Positions 18,423-27,267 of a stretch of DNA of 64,000 bases are shown piece by piece (position 1 is the stretch's first letter; the number at the start of each line of letters is the position of its first letter). The translations under genes and the position numbers were made by a program. The stretch comes from Tritrichomonas musculus (Eukaryota > Parabasalia > Tritrichomonadida > Tritrichomonadidae): assembly GCA_039105265.1 (NCBI GenBank), contig JAPFFF010000003.1, positions 1,240,001 through 1,304,000 on the forward strand, written 5' to 3'. The notes below the pieces were generated by a model. The model did no database searches and had not been told where the DNA came from. It saw only the letters and a program-made list of their open reading frames with translations.

Positions 18423-20474
18423 TTATGCATGGAGTTGTGCAGCAGCTTCGTCATCATGCATCCAAACATCATGATCATCCCAATTGCCTTGGCCTTCTTG
18501 AGTCCATTGATTGTCAGGATGGTCTTGTTCTAAATAATCGAAATCGTCAATTTCTTGTGGTTGTTGGTCGTGTCCTTCGAATATTTCTGGCTTCTGTAAT
18601 GTTGCTGCTGCGTGGAGAATGGCATATACGGTATGATTAGCTATGTGGTTTGAAAAGGCTTTTCTCTGTTGTTCATTATGACCATCTCTTGTGTAGAGAG
18701 TGTGGGCTATTAAATCACTGACAATATCATCAATTAGTTGTTTGTTCTTTTTCTTCAATTTATCGAAATCTTTACTATTTGGATCGACATTGCCTAATCC
18801 GAGCCTTACTGCAAAATCGTGTATAATATAGTAATTCCACATCATAGCACATGCCTTACGGTAAATCTGCATCTTGTATTTGCTAAGTGGTTTTTCTGTT
18901 ATGTTTCCGATAGAGTTGTTGGCGATTAATTTAGCGATTGCGTGATCGAACGCCTTTCTGAAAATAAAGTATTCGAATCTCCTGTATGAAGTCATTCTCT
19001 TGTTGGATGGTTTCTTATAGCCTCTATGGTCGTAATTTCGCCATGATTCTGGTACTGTAAATCCGAGCATATTACCTTTCATGTATGGGTTTGTATTATC
19101 GACGTCAAAATGACCGCCAAATAAGTTATTAGTATATTCTCTTGCGCTCTTAAATCCTGATTCTTTTCGGGCCTCTCTTGTGGGATATTGATTGAAGAAA
19201 CCATATCGCATTGGCCAGTCGGATTTTGTTGTTGTATATCCATTTACATAGACGTACTTATTGTTGGCGTTTCTGATGGCGACATCTGGGATATTATCTC
19301 CGTTTATATCTTCGTGGACAAGAGTCCATGGGCTATGTGGTGATTTCTCATTGTGTTTCTCAACCATTCTCTGCGCTCCTTGTGGAGAAATTGCTTGTGC
19401 GACACGTTTTATATCCTTTTTGAGTCTTAATACTATGTGTTCCAAAGCCTCCATTCCATCTTTATTACGCGCTCCTGCAAAACCGTGGCCGGATGGTAAA
19501 CTTTTATACAAATCAGCAATTTGATATAAAGCTACTTCAGGTCGTGGATCTAAAGCTTGACGAGAAGTAGGTTGTTGGGCGGATATATTGTACTTTATAA
19601 GTAAATCGGTAATTAATCGTTCTATATTTTCGTTGGATATATTAGTTTGTTGTTGTGTCATTTGATTTTGAAATAAAATTGTATTATCGTTGTTGTTATT
19701 TTGAGGTGTTGGCAGCTCTGCTGACCGGGACAAAGTCCTTGGAGGCGTTTGAGGCGTTTGAGGAGGTCTTCTCAATTTGTTTAAGGGATTTAATTCCGGA
19801 AAAGTCTCTGCTGCTCCAAATCTAAAGAAAGGTCCGAAATGCTCTTGTGGTTCCCTATGTGAAGTTTCTGGAGGAAAAGGGGGAGGACTTGATGGAGGGA
19901 CAGAAGGAATTTCCCTATGTGAATATACTCTATTTACGAAATGTTGAAGACTTTCCGAATTGATACGTCGAATATATCTATGATCGAAGTTGTCGTTTGT
20001 GGCAAAGTTATGAGAATTGAGTAAAGTTATGGCCGTTCGAATAATATGTCTTGGAAAAGCTTCGTCTCCATGTTGTCTTAGGATTCGTTTGTCGACTCTT
20101 TTGGATAATTCATTATAAAATGAGGGAGTAATTCGAATCCATTTACAGAACATATAATCACCCATATCCAATAAATCTTCATTATAAGTCAAGGGTCTAT
20201 CTATAGGATGTTCTTCTTGAAACCTTTGAATGAATCTATCTATTGAATTTTCATTTAAAATATTTCCTTCACGAAGACCAAAATTGAATTCGTTTAGAAC
20301 TTTCAACAAATATCGGGCATATGTTTTATCCGCCAATAATCCTCCCTGAGCATTCGTAGTAATGATATTGAATCCCAGTTCATTGTTGAGTCTATTACAA
20401 TATCCTAATAATTTTTGCGTGTTATTGCCTTGTAATATTTGTCCTGCTTTGAGTATTGCATTTGTTTTACTCAT
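18423..20474 (-). CDS. Large conserved Maverick protein with D-x-N-G-D motif (Mav-1)
   Basis: This 683-residue protein is homologous to the 834-residue Mav-2 protein at 27268. The N-terminal half is helical. A P/Q/N-rich linker follows (around residues 190-290), then a conserved block with DINGDNIPDVAIRN (D389), KYVYVNGY and an R/K-rich FRKAF..AI stretch. The C-terminal tail is D/E/Q-rich. DxNGDxxxD resembles a calcium-binding loop of the EF-hand/dockerin or FG-GAP kind, but one loop is not proof. The function is unknown. A protein primer, a scaffold or a portal-like role are all open; size and conservation argue for a core function. Confidence 0.7.
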   Translation of the reverse strand: MSKTNAILKAGQILQGNNTQKLLGYCNRLNNELGFNIITTNAQGGLLADKTYARYLLKVLNEFNFGLREGNILNENSIDRFIQRFQEEHPIDRPLTYNEDLLDMGDYMFCKWIRITPSFYNELSKRVDKRILRQHGDEAFPRHIIRTAITLLNSHNFATNDNFDHRYIRRINSESLQHFVNRVYSHREIPSVPPSSPPPFPPETSHREPQEHFGPFFRFGAAETFPELNPLNKLRRPPQTPQTPPRTLSRSAELPTPQNNNNDNTILFQNQMTQQQTNISNENIERLITDLLIKYNISAQQPTSRQALDPRPEVALYQIADLYKSLPSGHGFAGARNKDGMEALEHIVLRLKKDIKRVAQAISPQGAQRMVEKHNEKSPHSPWTLVHEDINGDNIPDVAIRNANNKYVYVNGYTTTKSDWPMRYGFFNQYPTREARKESGFKSAREYTNNLFGGHFDVDNTNPYMKGNMLGFTVPESWRNYDHRGYKKPSNKRMTSYRRFEYFIFRKAFDHAIAKLIANNSIGNITEKPLSKYKMQIYRKACAMMWNYYIIHDFAVRLGLGNVDPNSKDFDKLKKKNKQLIDDIVSDLIAHTLYTRDGHNEQQRKAFSNHIANHTVYAILHAAATLQKPEIFEGHDQQPQEIDDFDYLEQDHPDNQWTQEGQGNWDDHDVWMHDDEAAAQLHA

Positions 20475-20501
20475 TTGATTTCCAAAAAAATAAGGGTCTG
20501 T

Positions 20502-21017
20502 TTATATGCCACATTCCTTGATAAATCTACCATAATCCTTGCTTAGACCGGTACAATTAGGACGATTTGACTTAATTCTAGTATCTATTTCGTCAATCAA
20601 AAAGCCTGCGTCATATTGAAACATCTGGTGGTATTCAATCTCTTTGTTATCCTTAGTTGTAAATTTCTTTGGTTCCCTTACAATAACCACGTCCTGTATC
20701 TTGTTTTTCCCGTTCTTTGCTGTGTTGATTGAGTAGTGACTTCCCTTCTTGTTAAAGCATAAATATACCTTTTCGCAGTCAAATAACTCACATAATTCTT
20801 TGTATAGAAACTGTTGATTCTTATAAATTGAGACGACTAAGGGCCTGCAAACTATTCTATTGGCGTTAAATTTGTCAGGAAAGAGATACTCTTTGTCGAT
20901 GATAATATAGAATTCGTAGGCTGAATCGATGGCGGGGTCCTTCTCTTTGTTGGCCTCAATATATTCTTCCAATTTATCACACAATTTATTGACAGACAAG
21001 TAAAGTGGCTTTGTCAT
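20502..21017 (-). CDS. Unrecognised Mav-1 gene beside the right terminus
   Basis: 171 residues from the ATG at 21017, with a possible upstream in-frame TTG. The predicted fold mixes helix and strand, with VNKLCDKLEEYIEAN, EFYIIIDKEYLFPDKF, YLCFNKKGSHYSIN and a C-terminal KDYGRFIKECGI. I looked for the adenain/ULP1-type protease expected in Mavericks. A GSHY box and a late cysteine occur, but the spacing and surrounding motifs do not convince. No Mav-2 counterpart was found. The gene starts 23 bp from the right terminal repeat. Confidence 0.55.
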   Translation of the reverse strand: MTKPLYLSVNKLCDKLEEYIEANKEKDPAIDSAYEFYIIIDKEYLFPDKFNANRIVCRPLVVSIYKNQQFLYKELCELFDCEKVYLCFNKKGSHYSINTAKNGKNKIQDVVIVREPKKFTTKDNKEIEYHQMFQYDAGFLIDEIDTRIKSNRPNCTGLSKDYGRFIKECGI

Positions 21018-21039
21018 TTTTGTATTTGCATTGGGGATA

Positions 21040-21332
21040 AAAAATATTTTTTTCAAAAAAGTTGAAACAACTCGTTAGGTCCGAAATCAGGACTTTATTA
21101 GCGAGTATGACAAACATCTTTTTGAGGCAATAAAGAGGCAATAATTGATAGTTTTTGACCCAAAAAGACGCTATGGGAAGTGCCCTATAGTGATAGGGGA
21201 TTTTCTTACAACACTCTGGAGGTCAAAAAAGGGCTAAAATTGGGTAGTTGGAGACCAAAAAAGTGCCAAAATTAGGGTTGTTTGAGGGGATTGAAGACCG
21301 GAGGTCTGAAATCACCGCAAACGTATACTACT
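21040..21332 (-). repeat. Mav-1 right terminal inverted repeat
   Basis: 293 bp, reverse complement of 4372-4696 apart from about seven substitutions and the absence of the ~32-bp GC-rich insert of the left copy. Confidence 0.9.
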
Positions 21333-21515
21333 TGTGCGTATTCAACCCACTTATTATTGAAAAAGTTTGTTATATTACGAAAAAGTTTGTTATAATGAAT
21401 AAATATTTATTCGAATAAATATCATTTATATTAGAATAAATATTTTTTTATAGAAAAAGTGACTTTTTCATAATAAAAATTTGTTTTATGATAAAAAATA
21501 CTTATTCGGAAAAAC
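21333..21515 (+). repeat. Interspersed repeat that received Mav-1
   Basis: This stretch matches 52192-52374 with about one mismatch in 183 bp. At 52188 the repeat continues without interruption from GAGCTGTGCGTATTC. Here the left few bases (TAGAGCTGTGC) lie at 4361-4371, left of Mav-1. The homology ends at GGAAAAAC, where this copy joins GGGGATAAATC, a word that abuts the same motif in the opposite orientation in the satellite array. Confidence 0.88.
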
Positions 21516-21572
21516 GGGGATAAATCAAAAAAAACAATTCAATTTTTTTGCTCTTTTCAATTTTCACTTTTT

Positions 21573-21680
21573 GTTAAGGTGCTTCTGATTCATTTTTTTT
21601 AAAAAAATCAAAAAAACCTAAAATCTTCAGAATTTTTCTCAAAAAAAAAGTTCCGTTAAAATCAAAAGCACCTAACCTTA
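21573..21680 (-). repeat. ~108-bp palindromic mini-element
   Basis: The ends GTTAAGGTGCTTCTGATT and its near reverse complement form imperfect inverted repeats around a T/A-rich middle. The same element, inverted, is in every 963-bp satellite unit (first copy 53163-53269). Confidence 0.75.
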
Positions 21681-22779
21681 TATTTTCATTCAAAAAATAC
21701 ACTTTTCTTTTTATCAAAAACAAATATTTAAAAATCTTTTGTACAGAACTTTTCCAATAATTGTTTTTATTAAAATATGAAAAAATAATTAAAATCAAAG
21801 GACTCTTAAAAAACAATCCTTGATATCTGAGTTATATTTTTATTATTTCTCATTAAATAACTGATTTTATAAACATATATTGATGATAAACAACTTGAAA
21901 TAGTTAATATTATATTTGATAGATATTATATTTGCTGATAATTATTATTAGTATAAAAAAATAAATATTCTACAAAATTTCCATTTAAATGATTCTATAT
22001 ATATTTAAATGATGCATAGCAAGTATTATTTAATATAAAAAATCATTATTCATTTTTGATAAATATTATCAAAATTTGAAAGTTGTCTTTTTTAAACAGT
22101 ATATTCAAGCATATGATAGCAAAAATGATCCCAAAATATCTTCAATTTGCATGTTTTTTTGCATATTTCTGATATAAAAAGATATTGTCTTAATTTTTTT
22201 ATTTACATTGTTTAAAAAATATAATTAATTTTAATATGTTTTATTGTTAATCATTTATTTAAAATAGTAATGAATTGTAATTTATATCCCAAAATATTTA
22301 TACATTGATATTTGTATAGTTATTTTATTTTTGAAAACTACAATTGAAAATATTTGAGAGTGTTTTTTATTTTTAATTATTCGCAACTTTACTTTTATTT
22401 ATTTCAAAACATAATTTTATATAGACATTTTATAAATATTTAATATATTATAATTATTATTTATTCCTTTACTTACCTTCTTAAAAAATAATATAACAAT
22501 TTTATTAAAAGATATAGCTTAAATTCATATTTGAGACAATTTGAAATATTAAGTTTAAATCATTTTAGTTTTTATCTTATTAAAAACTTTATATTTTTAT
22601 ATTATTTATTGTAATTAAGTTTTAAAAAAGCAATTAGATGTATAGAAAAAAATATTATTATTTTTTTTTCATTTTTATAAATAATTATTTTGTTATTTTT
22701 TGAATAGCTTATGACCAAATAATATCAGAATATTGTTTAAAAATATATGCTATTATATCTCAATAATTAATAAATTAAA

Positions 22780-22784
<5 letters not shown>
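21681..22784. other. AT-rich intergenic DNA
   Basis: No coding pattern, structural RNA or clear repeat is visible beyond homopolymer runs. Confidence 0.6.

Positions 22785-22831
<47 letters not shown>
22785..22831. repeat. (AT)n microsatellite
   Basis: An uninterrupted run of about 23 AT dinucleotides. Confidence 0.95.
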
Positions 22832-22835
<4 letters not shown>

Positions 22836-23082
22836 AAATTAATATTTTTATTACATTTTTTAAAATATATGTGATATGAAATATAAAAAGGAAAAAAAAC
22901 TTATATTTCAAAAAACGGGTTCATCATTAGTGGATTCATCATCAGCAACAAATTTACCCAATTGCTCACAACCAAACTTATATAATGTATCTTCTCAACG
23001 TATTTTAAACATACAATTCCTCATTCAATCGCGCAGTTCACATTGATATCTCTCAAATAACTTGTTCGATATCGAATAAGAT

Positions 23083-24310
23083 AGTAGTATACGTTAGGTC
23101 TGTCAGTACTAAACGTGCGACCAGACCTAACCGCACCTATGATATCACTAGTGATAGGCTTAAGAAAAAAAAGATAGAATATGCTTATTTTTTATTCATT
23201 TTACATCAAAACGAACTTCATCACATTCATCCCAATCTAATTCGACATAAGGTATATCAAATCTTCTCACCGCGGTTATGATATCATTTTAAGTATATTT
23301 CATCTAAATATGCTTCTGCTTTTTCATGGTCTATGTAGTCAGTTGATATAAATCGAAGGAAATGAAGATGCAGGATCATCGTTAGGCAAGAATATTTTAG
23401 CAATAATAACGCGTTTTTAATAGTTTACACCATTCAAATTAACCGTCAAATAACCTTCATTATGTTTTAAATCTTTTAATGGTTTAAGCGTCTTCTTATT
23501 TCTTATGATAAAAAATTATTTATTTATAATATCAAAGTTATTAATGAAACCTTTTAATGGAACAAATCTCTTTTTCAAATGCAACAAAATTAATCTAATG
23601 GACGATCACCATATTCTTGGAAGCCATGTTTTCTGGTATTGTTATTAAGAATATATCGAATACACCGGCTGTTTCTACGAGACACTTCTAAATGAGCATT
23701 GTGATAACATAAACTCTTAACACACTCATATCTTCTTGATTTTAAAATATATGAATGCATGACCATGATATCTACAATTCTAACAAGTATCCTCATAAGT
23801 ACATTGAAAAAATATTTAAAAATGGCTTTGGTGATATCATTGGTGCTGTTAGATCTGGACAGTCTTTTAGAACACACAGCCAAACCTATACTACTAAGTT
23901 CTCTTCTTCATATGTTTCACATATCGAACATGTTCATATTTATCAGAATCTCTATTTTGCTTTCTACCTAGAAATTGTCTAACACTGGAGACAGTATCGA
24001 TATAAGTATTACAACTAGTTTATCATTATCTATCATAATAGAGCTTCATTATTTCCCTCAATCGTGCTAATGCCATTTATAAACCTTTCTATATAATCAT
24101 TCAGAAACGATTTCACATTAATATATCCGATTACACCTATTTTAATAACATATTTTTAGATTATCTTTATGGGATTGTCAAATATTAATAGTTCATAGAC
24201 ATAATTAAACATATATATTGAGTTCTTTGCCACAAATAGCATGTAACATGATTGTAGCCGGTATATAGAAGATTATGTATGGCAGAAATATCAGTTATTA
24301 GTATTTTGGG
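23083..24310. mobile_element. Decayed Maverick-like terminal fragment
   Basis: At 23083 the sequence AGTAGTATACGTTAGG repeats the first ten bases of Mav-1. It is followed by an internal inverted repeat, GTTAGGTCTG and CAGACCTAAC. Beyond it lies a decayed HNH-type gene and AT-rich DNA up to the left target duplication of Mav-2. No matching right end was found. It is much older or more damaged than the two full elements, with many breaks. Confidence 0.4.
23220..23883 (-). pseudogene. Decayed NUMOD4/HNH-type endonuclease-like gene
   Basis: Minus-strand pieces in order resemble viral HNH homing-endonuclease proteins: a VSRRNSRCIRYILNN segment like the NUMOD4 yeVSn.GrIr box, then LKPLKDLKHNEGYLTVNLNG, then RVIIAKIFLPNDDP, which resembles the H-R-lia..FiPNP..k.. 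stretch before an HNH core. The His-Asn-His core itself is not convincing. Pieces fall in different frames, so the gene is dead. It may have belonged to the Maverick-like fragment starting at 23083. Confidence 0.4.
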
Positions 24311-24316
24311 TAGGAT

Positions 24317-24582
24317 AGTAGTATATGTATGTGCGTATTGGTGGTCGAATAATTTTTCCAGGTCTCCCAATACCAGGAACCAAGCTCAAAACCTCATTTT
24401 GAAAATTAGTGAAAAACTTATCCACAGGGTTTAAATTTTAATTAGCCTTCATAATCTGTTGTAGAACAAGGCCTGTCATAAAGCGCTAAACACTCATTTT
24501 AAAATTTATTTCAAAGTTGATTTGGGATTTAATTTTTAAATAAGGGCTCCAGAGTGAACCTGAGAACAAGTTATAAAATTTT
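24317..24582 (+). repeat. Mav-2 left terminal inverted repeat
   Basis: 266 bp, 264 identical to the reverse complement of 49031-49296. Confidence 0.95.
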
Positions 24583-24618
24583 AAATTAAGAATTTGTTTT
24601 TTTTTATCTTATTTAAAA

Positions 24619-25032
24619 ATGCAACAACGAATTAACCACATCATCTCTGAATTACTTATTTTGAAAACAGAACTTGAACAATTAAATAATAAATCAAATG
24701 AGCAACCAGTTGAAACATCAACTGAATCTCCAATCGAACAACCAATTGAATCCGAGCAAGGCTCTGCTGAATCAATTGAACAATCAAATGAATTAAATCC
24801 TATACGAAGAAGAACAAATCGCTCATTTCCATTAAACAAATCCAAATTCCTTAATGATGAACAGAGAGACCAAGTTCTTCAATTTGCTTCTGACCATAAA
24901 GAAACAATTATGAACCAACCAAGGTCTAATCGAATTCAATTCCTTCAGAACCTAATTCGTGAACAATTAAATATCAATTTATCGTTATATATGACGGGAA
25001 AATTGATTCAAATAATCTCATCCAACAATTAA
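24619..25032 (+). CDS. Small Mav-2 protein with coiled coil and P/E-rich linker, unknown
   Basis: 137 residues: an N-terminal coiled coil (IISELLILKTELEQLNNK), a short degenerate repeat of (P/S)IEQPIES-like units, then a C-terminal helical domain of about 65 residues with KSKFLNDEQRDQVLQFASDH and IQFLQNLIREQLNI. No family recognised. The C-terminal domain has the look of a small helix-turn-helix DNA-binding fold. It is the first gene inside the left terminal repeat and has no counterpart in Mav-1. Confidence 0.6.
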   Translation: MQQRINHIISELLILKTELEQLNNKSNEQPVETSTESPIEQPIESEQGSAESIEQSNELNPIRRRTNRSFPLNKSKFLNDEQRDQVLQFASDHKETIMNQPRSNRIQFLQNLIREQLNINLSLYMTGKLIQIISSNN

Positions 25033-25057
25033 GCTAAAAAAATTTTTTTTATACTAT

Positions 25058-27253
25058 TTATGCCTTAAAGCATGCAATTGTTTTATTATCCATTATTGCA
25101 GTTATGATACCAACAGTCATACGTTTAATCTTTGATGTTATTGCAGTTTCACCACTGAGAATCTTCAATTTATTGTCTTCATTATCAATAAATACTTCAT
25201 CCCCAATTCCATAACAAGATGAATCATCAACTTTCAAAAGATAATCACCATGGGAAGCGAAGGTTATAGCATTATTTTTTTCATCAATTCTAACACAAAT
25301 ACCAATATATTCTTTCCATGAACCAGTAGTTTTGACACTGCAAATACAATCTGTAGTATCATTCACAGTTGAAAGTTCCCACGTATTACCAACATGTTTA
25401 TAAACCTTACCGGTCATATATACTGGAGCTCCAATAACGAAATCATTAATAGAGTTCATTGATGACTCGATTGGGGAGAAGTGAGTGATTGTATTTGAAC
25501 CGTTTGATGTAATTGTACCGTTAACTAAAAGATTAGAGTCAATTTTAGTATTTCTTGCAGAACCAAACATTTGAAAAGATTGAAATTTATAACCATCAAC
25601 ATATATATCCAATTCACCTGTATTATCATATTTTGCAGATTTATATTCAAAATCAGTATTATATACATCATTATATCCAAAACTAATTGAAGTAATAACA
25701 TTAGAACCAACAGAACTATAAAATTTAGCTATATTACTTGATGGACTAGTTATTTCTAATAAACTATTTTTTGATACATATTTAGCATCACATTCTGATT
25801 TAGTTAAATAATCAGTTATTTGACATTTAAATACAACTCCAGATAATATTAATGAAGCTAGATTAGTTATTGGTTTCTCATTTTTTTCGAATATACCATA
25901 TAATTCATTATAATAAAATCTATCGAAATCAGTAGTTTTTGGTGAATCATTTATTAAATCAGCTGAAGTATAAACATTGTTTGTTAATAATTCATTTAAT
26001 GAACTTTTCAAAGCATATTTCCCATCAGCCACATCCTTGGTCTCATACTTATCTAATTCATATGCGAGCTCATCTTCATCGACGAACTTCTCATCAGTTT
26101 GTGCGCTAGTATAATATGGTGTCAAATCCACAGGTTCTGGAATGTCTGTTTTCAGAGCATAATTAGTTTTTACGAAATTCATATTTGGAATACAACATTC
26201 ATCATAAACTTCAAGCTTGTATGAATAACATACTGATTCTAGATCGACAACATAGTTATCATTATATCTGAATGTTACACCATAATAGAAATAATATATA
26301 GAAAAAGTATTTTCACCTTTCTTGTAATGATAATATTCCGAGTCTTCACTATCATACAAATATTCTCCTGAAATATCTTCATTATTACAAGAACCTTTTA
26401 CTATTAATGATGATTTCTTTAATATGTTGCATAAATCTCTATCCAAATTTGTTATATAAGTTCTTTTATCCTCATCATTTGTTGTTCCATTTACGAATTT
26501 TGTAGTGATTGATAATTCTTGAGTTATATTTTCGGTTGATAATATGTCTTCTTTTTTTACATACAATGTCATATCTGGTAAGTCTTGGGTCTTCACATAC
26601 TCACTTAAGTTCGTAAGCTTTGCATACTCAAGATTAATCAAATCCATTGCTTTAGTTACTGACATGGATGATAATATATATGATGCTTGTGCTGATAGTG
26701 GTTTATCATCATTCATTAATTTCTGTTGAACTTCTTCTGTTGGTTCTTCATTCGGATTCAATTGTAGTTCATTATTTTTGAGAACTGTGGGTATCTCAGG
26801 GATGTCTTCTTTTTTTACATACAATGTCATATCTGGTAAGTCTTCTGTTTTCGCATACGGTTCCAAAGCAGTTGTCAAAGCAGATTCAGTAACCAAATCT
26901 GTAGGTATTTCAGGTATGTCAGTTGATAATGCAAAATTGTTAACAACGTAATCACGTAATGTATTAACAGCGTTTTCACAAGCTAAAGCTTGGGCCTTGC
27001 TTTGCAAGTCAAGTTCTTCACTACTAGCATACTTTAATAATTCTTTATTGAATTCCTCTGTTTTCAAATAATCGAATAAATCAGTTGTTTTCGCGTATGG
27101 TTTTAATAATTCTTTCAATTCCTCAGTATTCAAGCTTGACCCTAAATTATTTCCGTTATTGCATTGACAAGCATATTTCTTAATATATTCTATTATCAAT
27201 TCATCAATTGTATTAACTTTTTTTATATTACCCGCTTGTTCTATCGTGAACAT
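25058..27253 (-). CDS. Fibre-like surface protein (Mav-2)
   Basis: From the ATG at 27253 (FTIEQAGN...) the protein has 731 residues. Nearly the whole shaft is built of recurring linkers such as DLPDMTLYVKKEDIPEIP, ALKTDIPEP and ADGKYALKSSL, a pattern typical of trimeric phage tail fibres. The head begins near LEITSPSSNIAKFYSS and matches the Mav-1 fibre head, including GTITSNGSNTITH and a C-terminal block with TDCICSV...SWKEYIG. Binding to a cell surface is inferred from architecture. The start is 14 bp from the divergent large gene at 27268. An in-frame start further upstream (27277) lies inside that gene and is less likely. Confidence 0.78.
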   Translation of the reverse strand: MFTIEQAGNIKKVNTIDELIIEYIKKYACQCNNGNNLGSSLNTEELKELLKPYAKTTDLFDYLKTEEFNKELLKYASSEELDLQSKAQALACENAVNTLRDYVVNNFALSTDIPEIPTDLVTESALTTALEPYAKTEDLPDMTLYVKKEDIPEIPTVLKNNELQLNPNEEPTEEVQQKLMNDDKPLSAQASYILSSMSVTKAMDLINLEYAKLTNLSEYVKTQDLPDMTLYVKKEDILSTENITQELSITTKFVNGTTNDEDKRTYITNLDRDLCNILKKSSLIVKGSCNNEDISGEYLYDSEDSEYYHYKKGENTFSIYYFYYGVTFRYNDNYVVDLESVCYSYKLEVYDECCIPNMNFVKTNYALKTDIPEPVDLTPYYTSAQTDEKFVDEDELAYELDKYETKDVADGKYALKSSLNELLTNNVYTSADLINDSPKTTDFDRFYYNELYGIFEKNEKPITNLASLILSGVVFKCQITDYLTKSECDAKYVSKNSLLEITSPSSNIAKFYSSVGSNVITSISFGYNDVYNTDFEYKSAKYDNTGELDIYVDGYKFQSFQMFGSARNTKIDSNLLVNGTITSNGSNTITHFSPIESSMNSINDFVIGAPVYMTGKVYKHVGNTWELSTVNDTTDCICSVKTTGSWKEYIGICVRIDEKNNAITFASHGDYLLKVDDSSCYGIGDEVFIDNEDNKLKILSGETAITSKIKRMTVGIITAIMDNKTIACFKA

Positions 27254-27267
27254 TTTGGGAATAATAA
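27254..27267. promoter_or_regulatory. 14-bp divergent start-codon gap
   Basis: The sequence TTTGGGAATAATAA is all that separates the fibre ATG (27253, minus) from the ATG of the large D-x-N-G-D gene (27268, plus). Confidence 0.5.

Larger units (their letters stand above)
4372..21332. mobile_element. Maverick/Polinton element Mav-1, nearly whole
   Basis: The element is 16,961 bp and begins AGTAGTATACGTTTGCGG, with the exact reverse complement at its right end. A 5-bp target duplication TGTGC flanks it (4367-4371 and 21333-21337). Core genes are all present: protein-primed polymerase B, integrase, packaging ATPase, capsid-like and fibre-like proteins. The terminal repeats differ by only about seven substitutions plus one short insertion, so insertion was recent. 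It nevertheless looks broken, with about two breaks, in the fibre and capsid regions. It sits inside a repeat whose unfilled copy lies at 52188. Confidence 0.9.

Noticed and set aside
20502-21017. Adenain/ULP1-type cysteine protease
   Set aside because: A GSHY box and a late cysteine are present, but the spacing and the family's Q and CG surroundings are not, so no protease is claimed for either Maverick.
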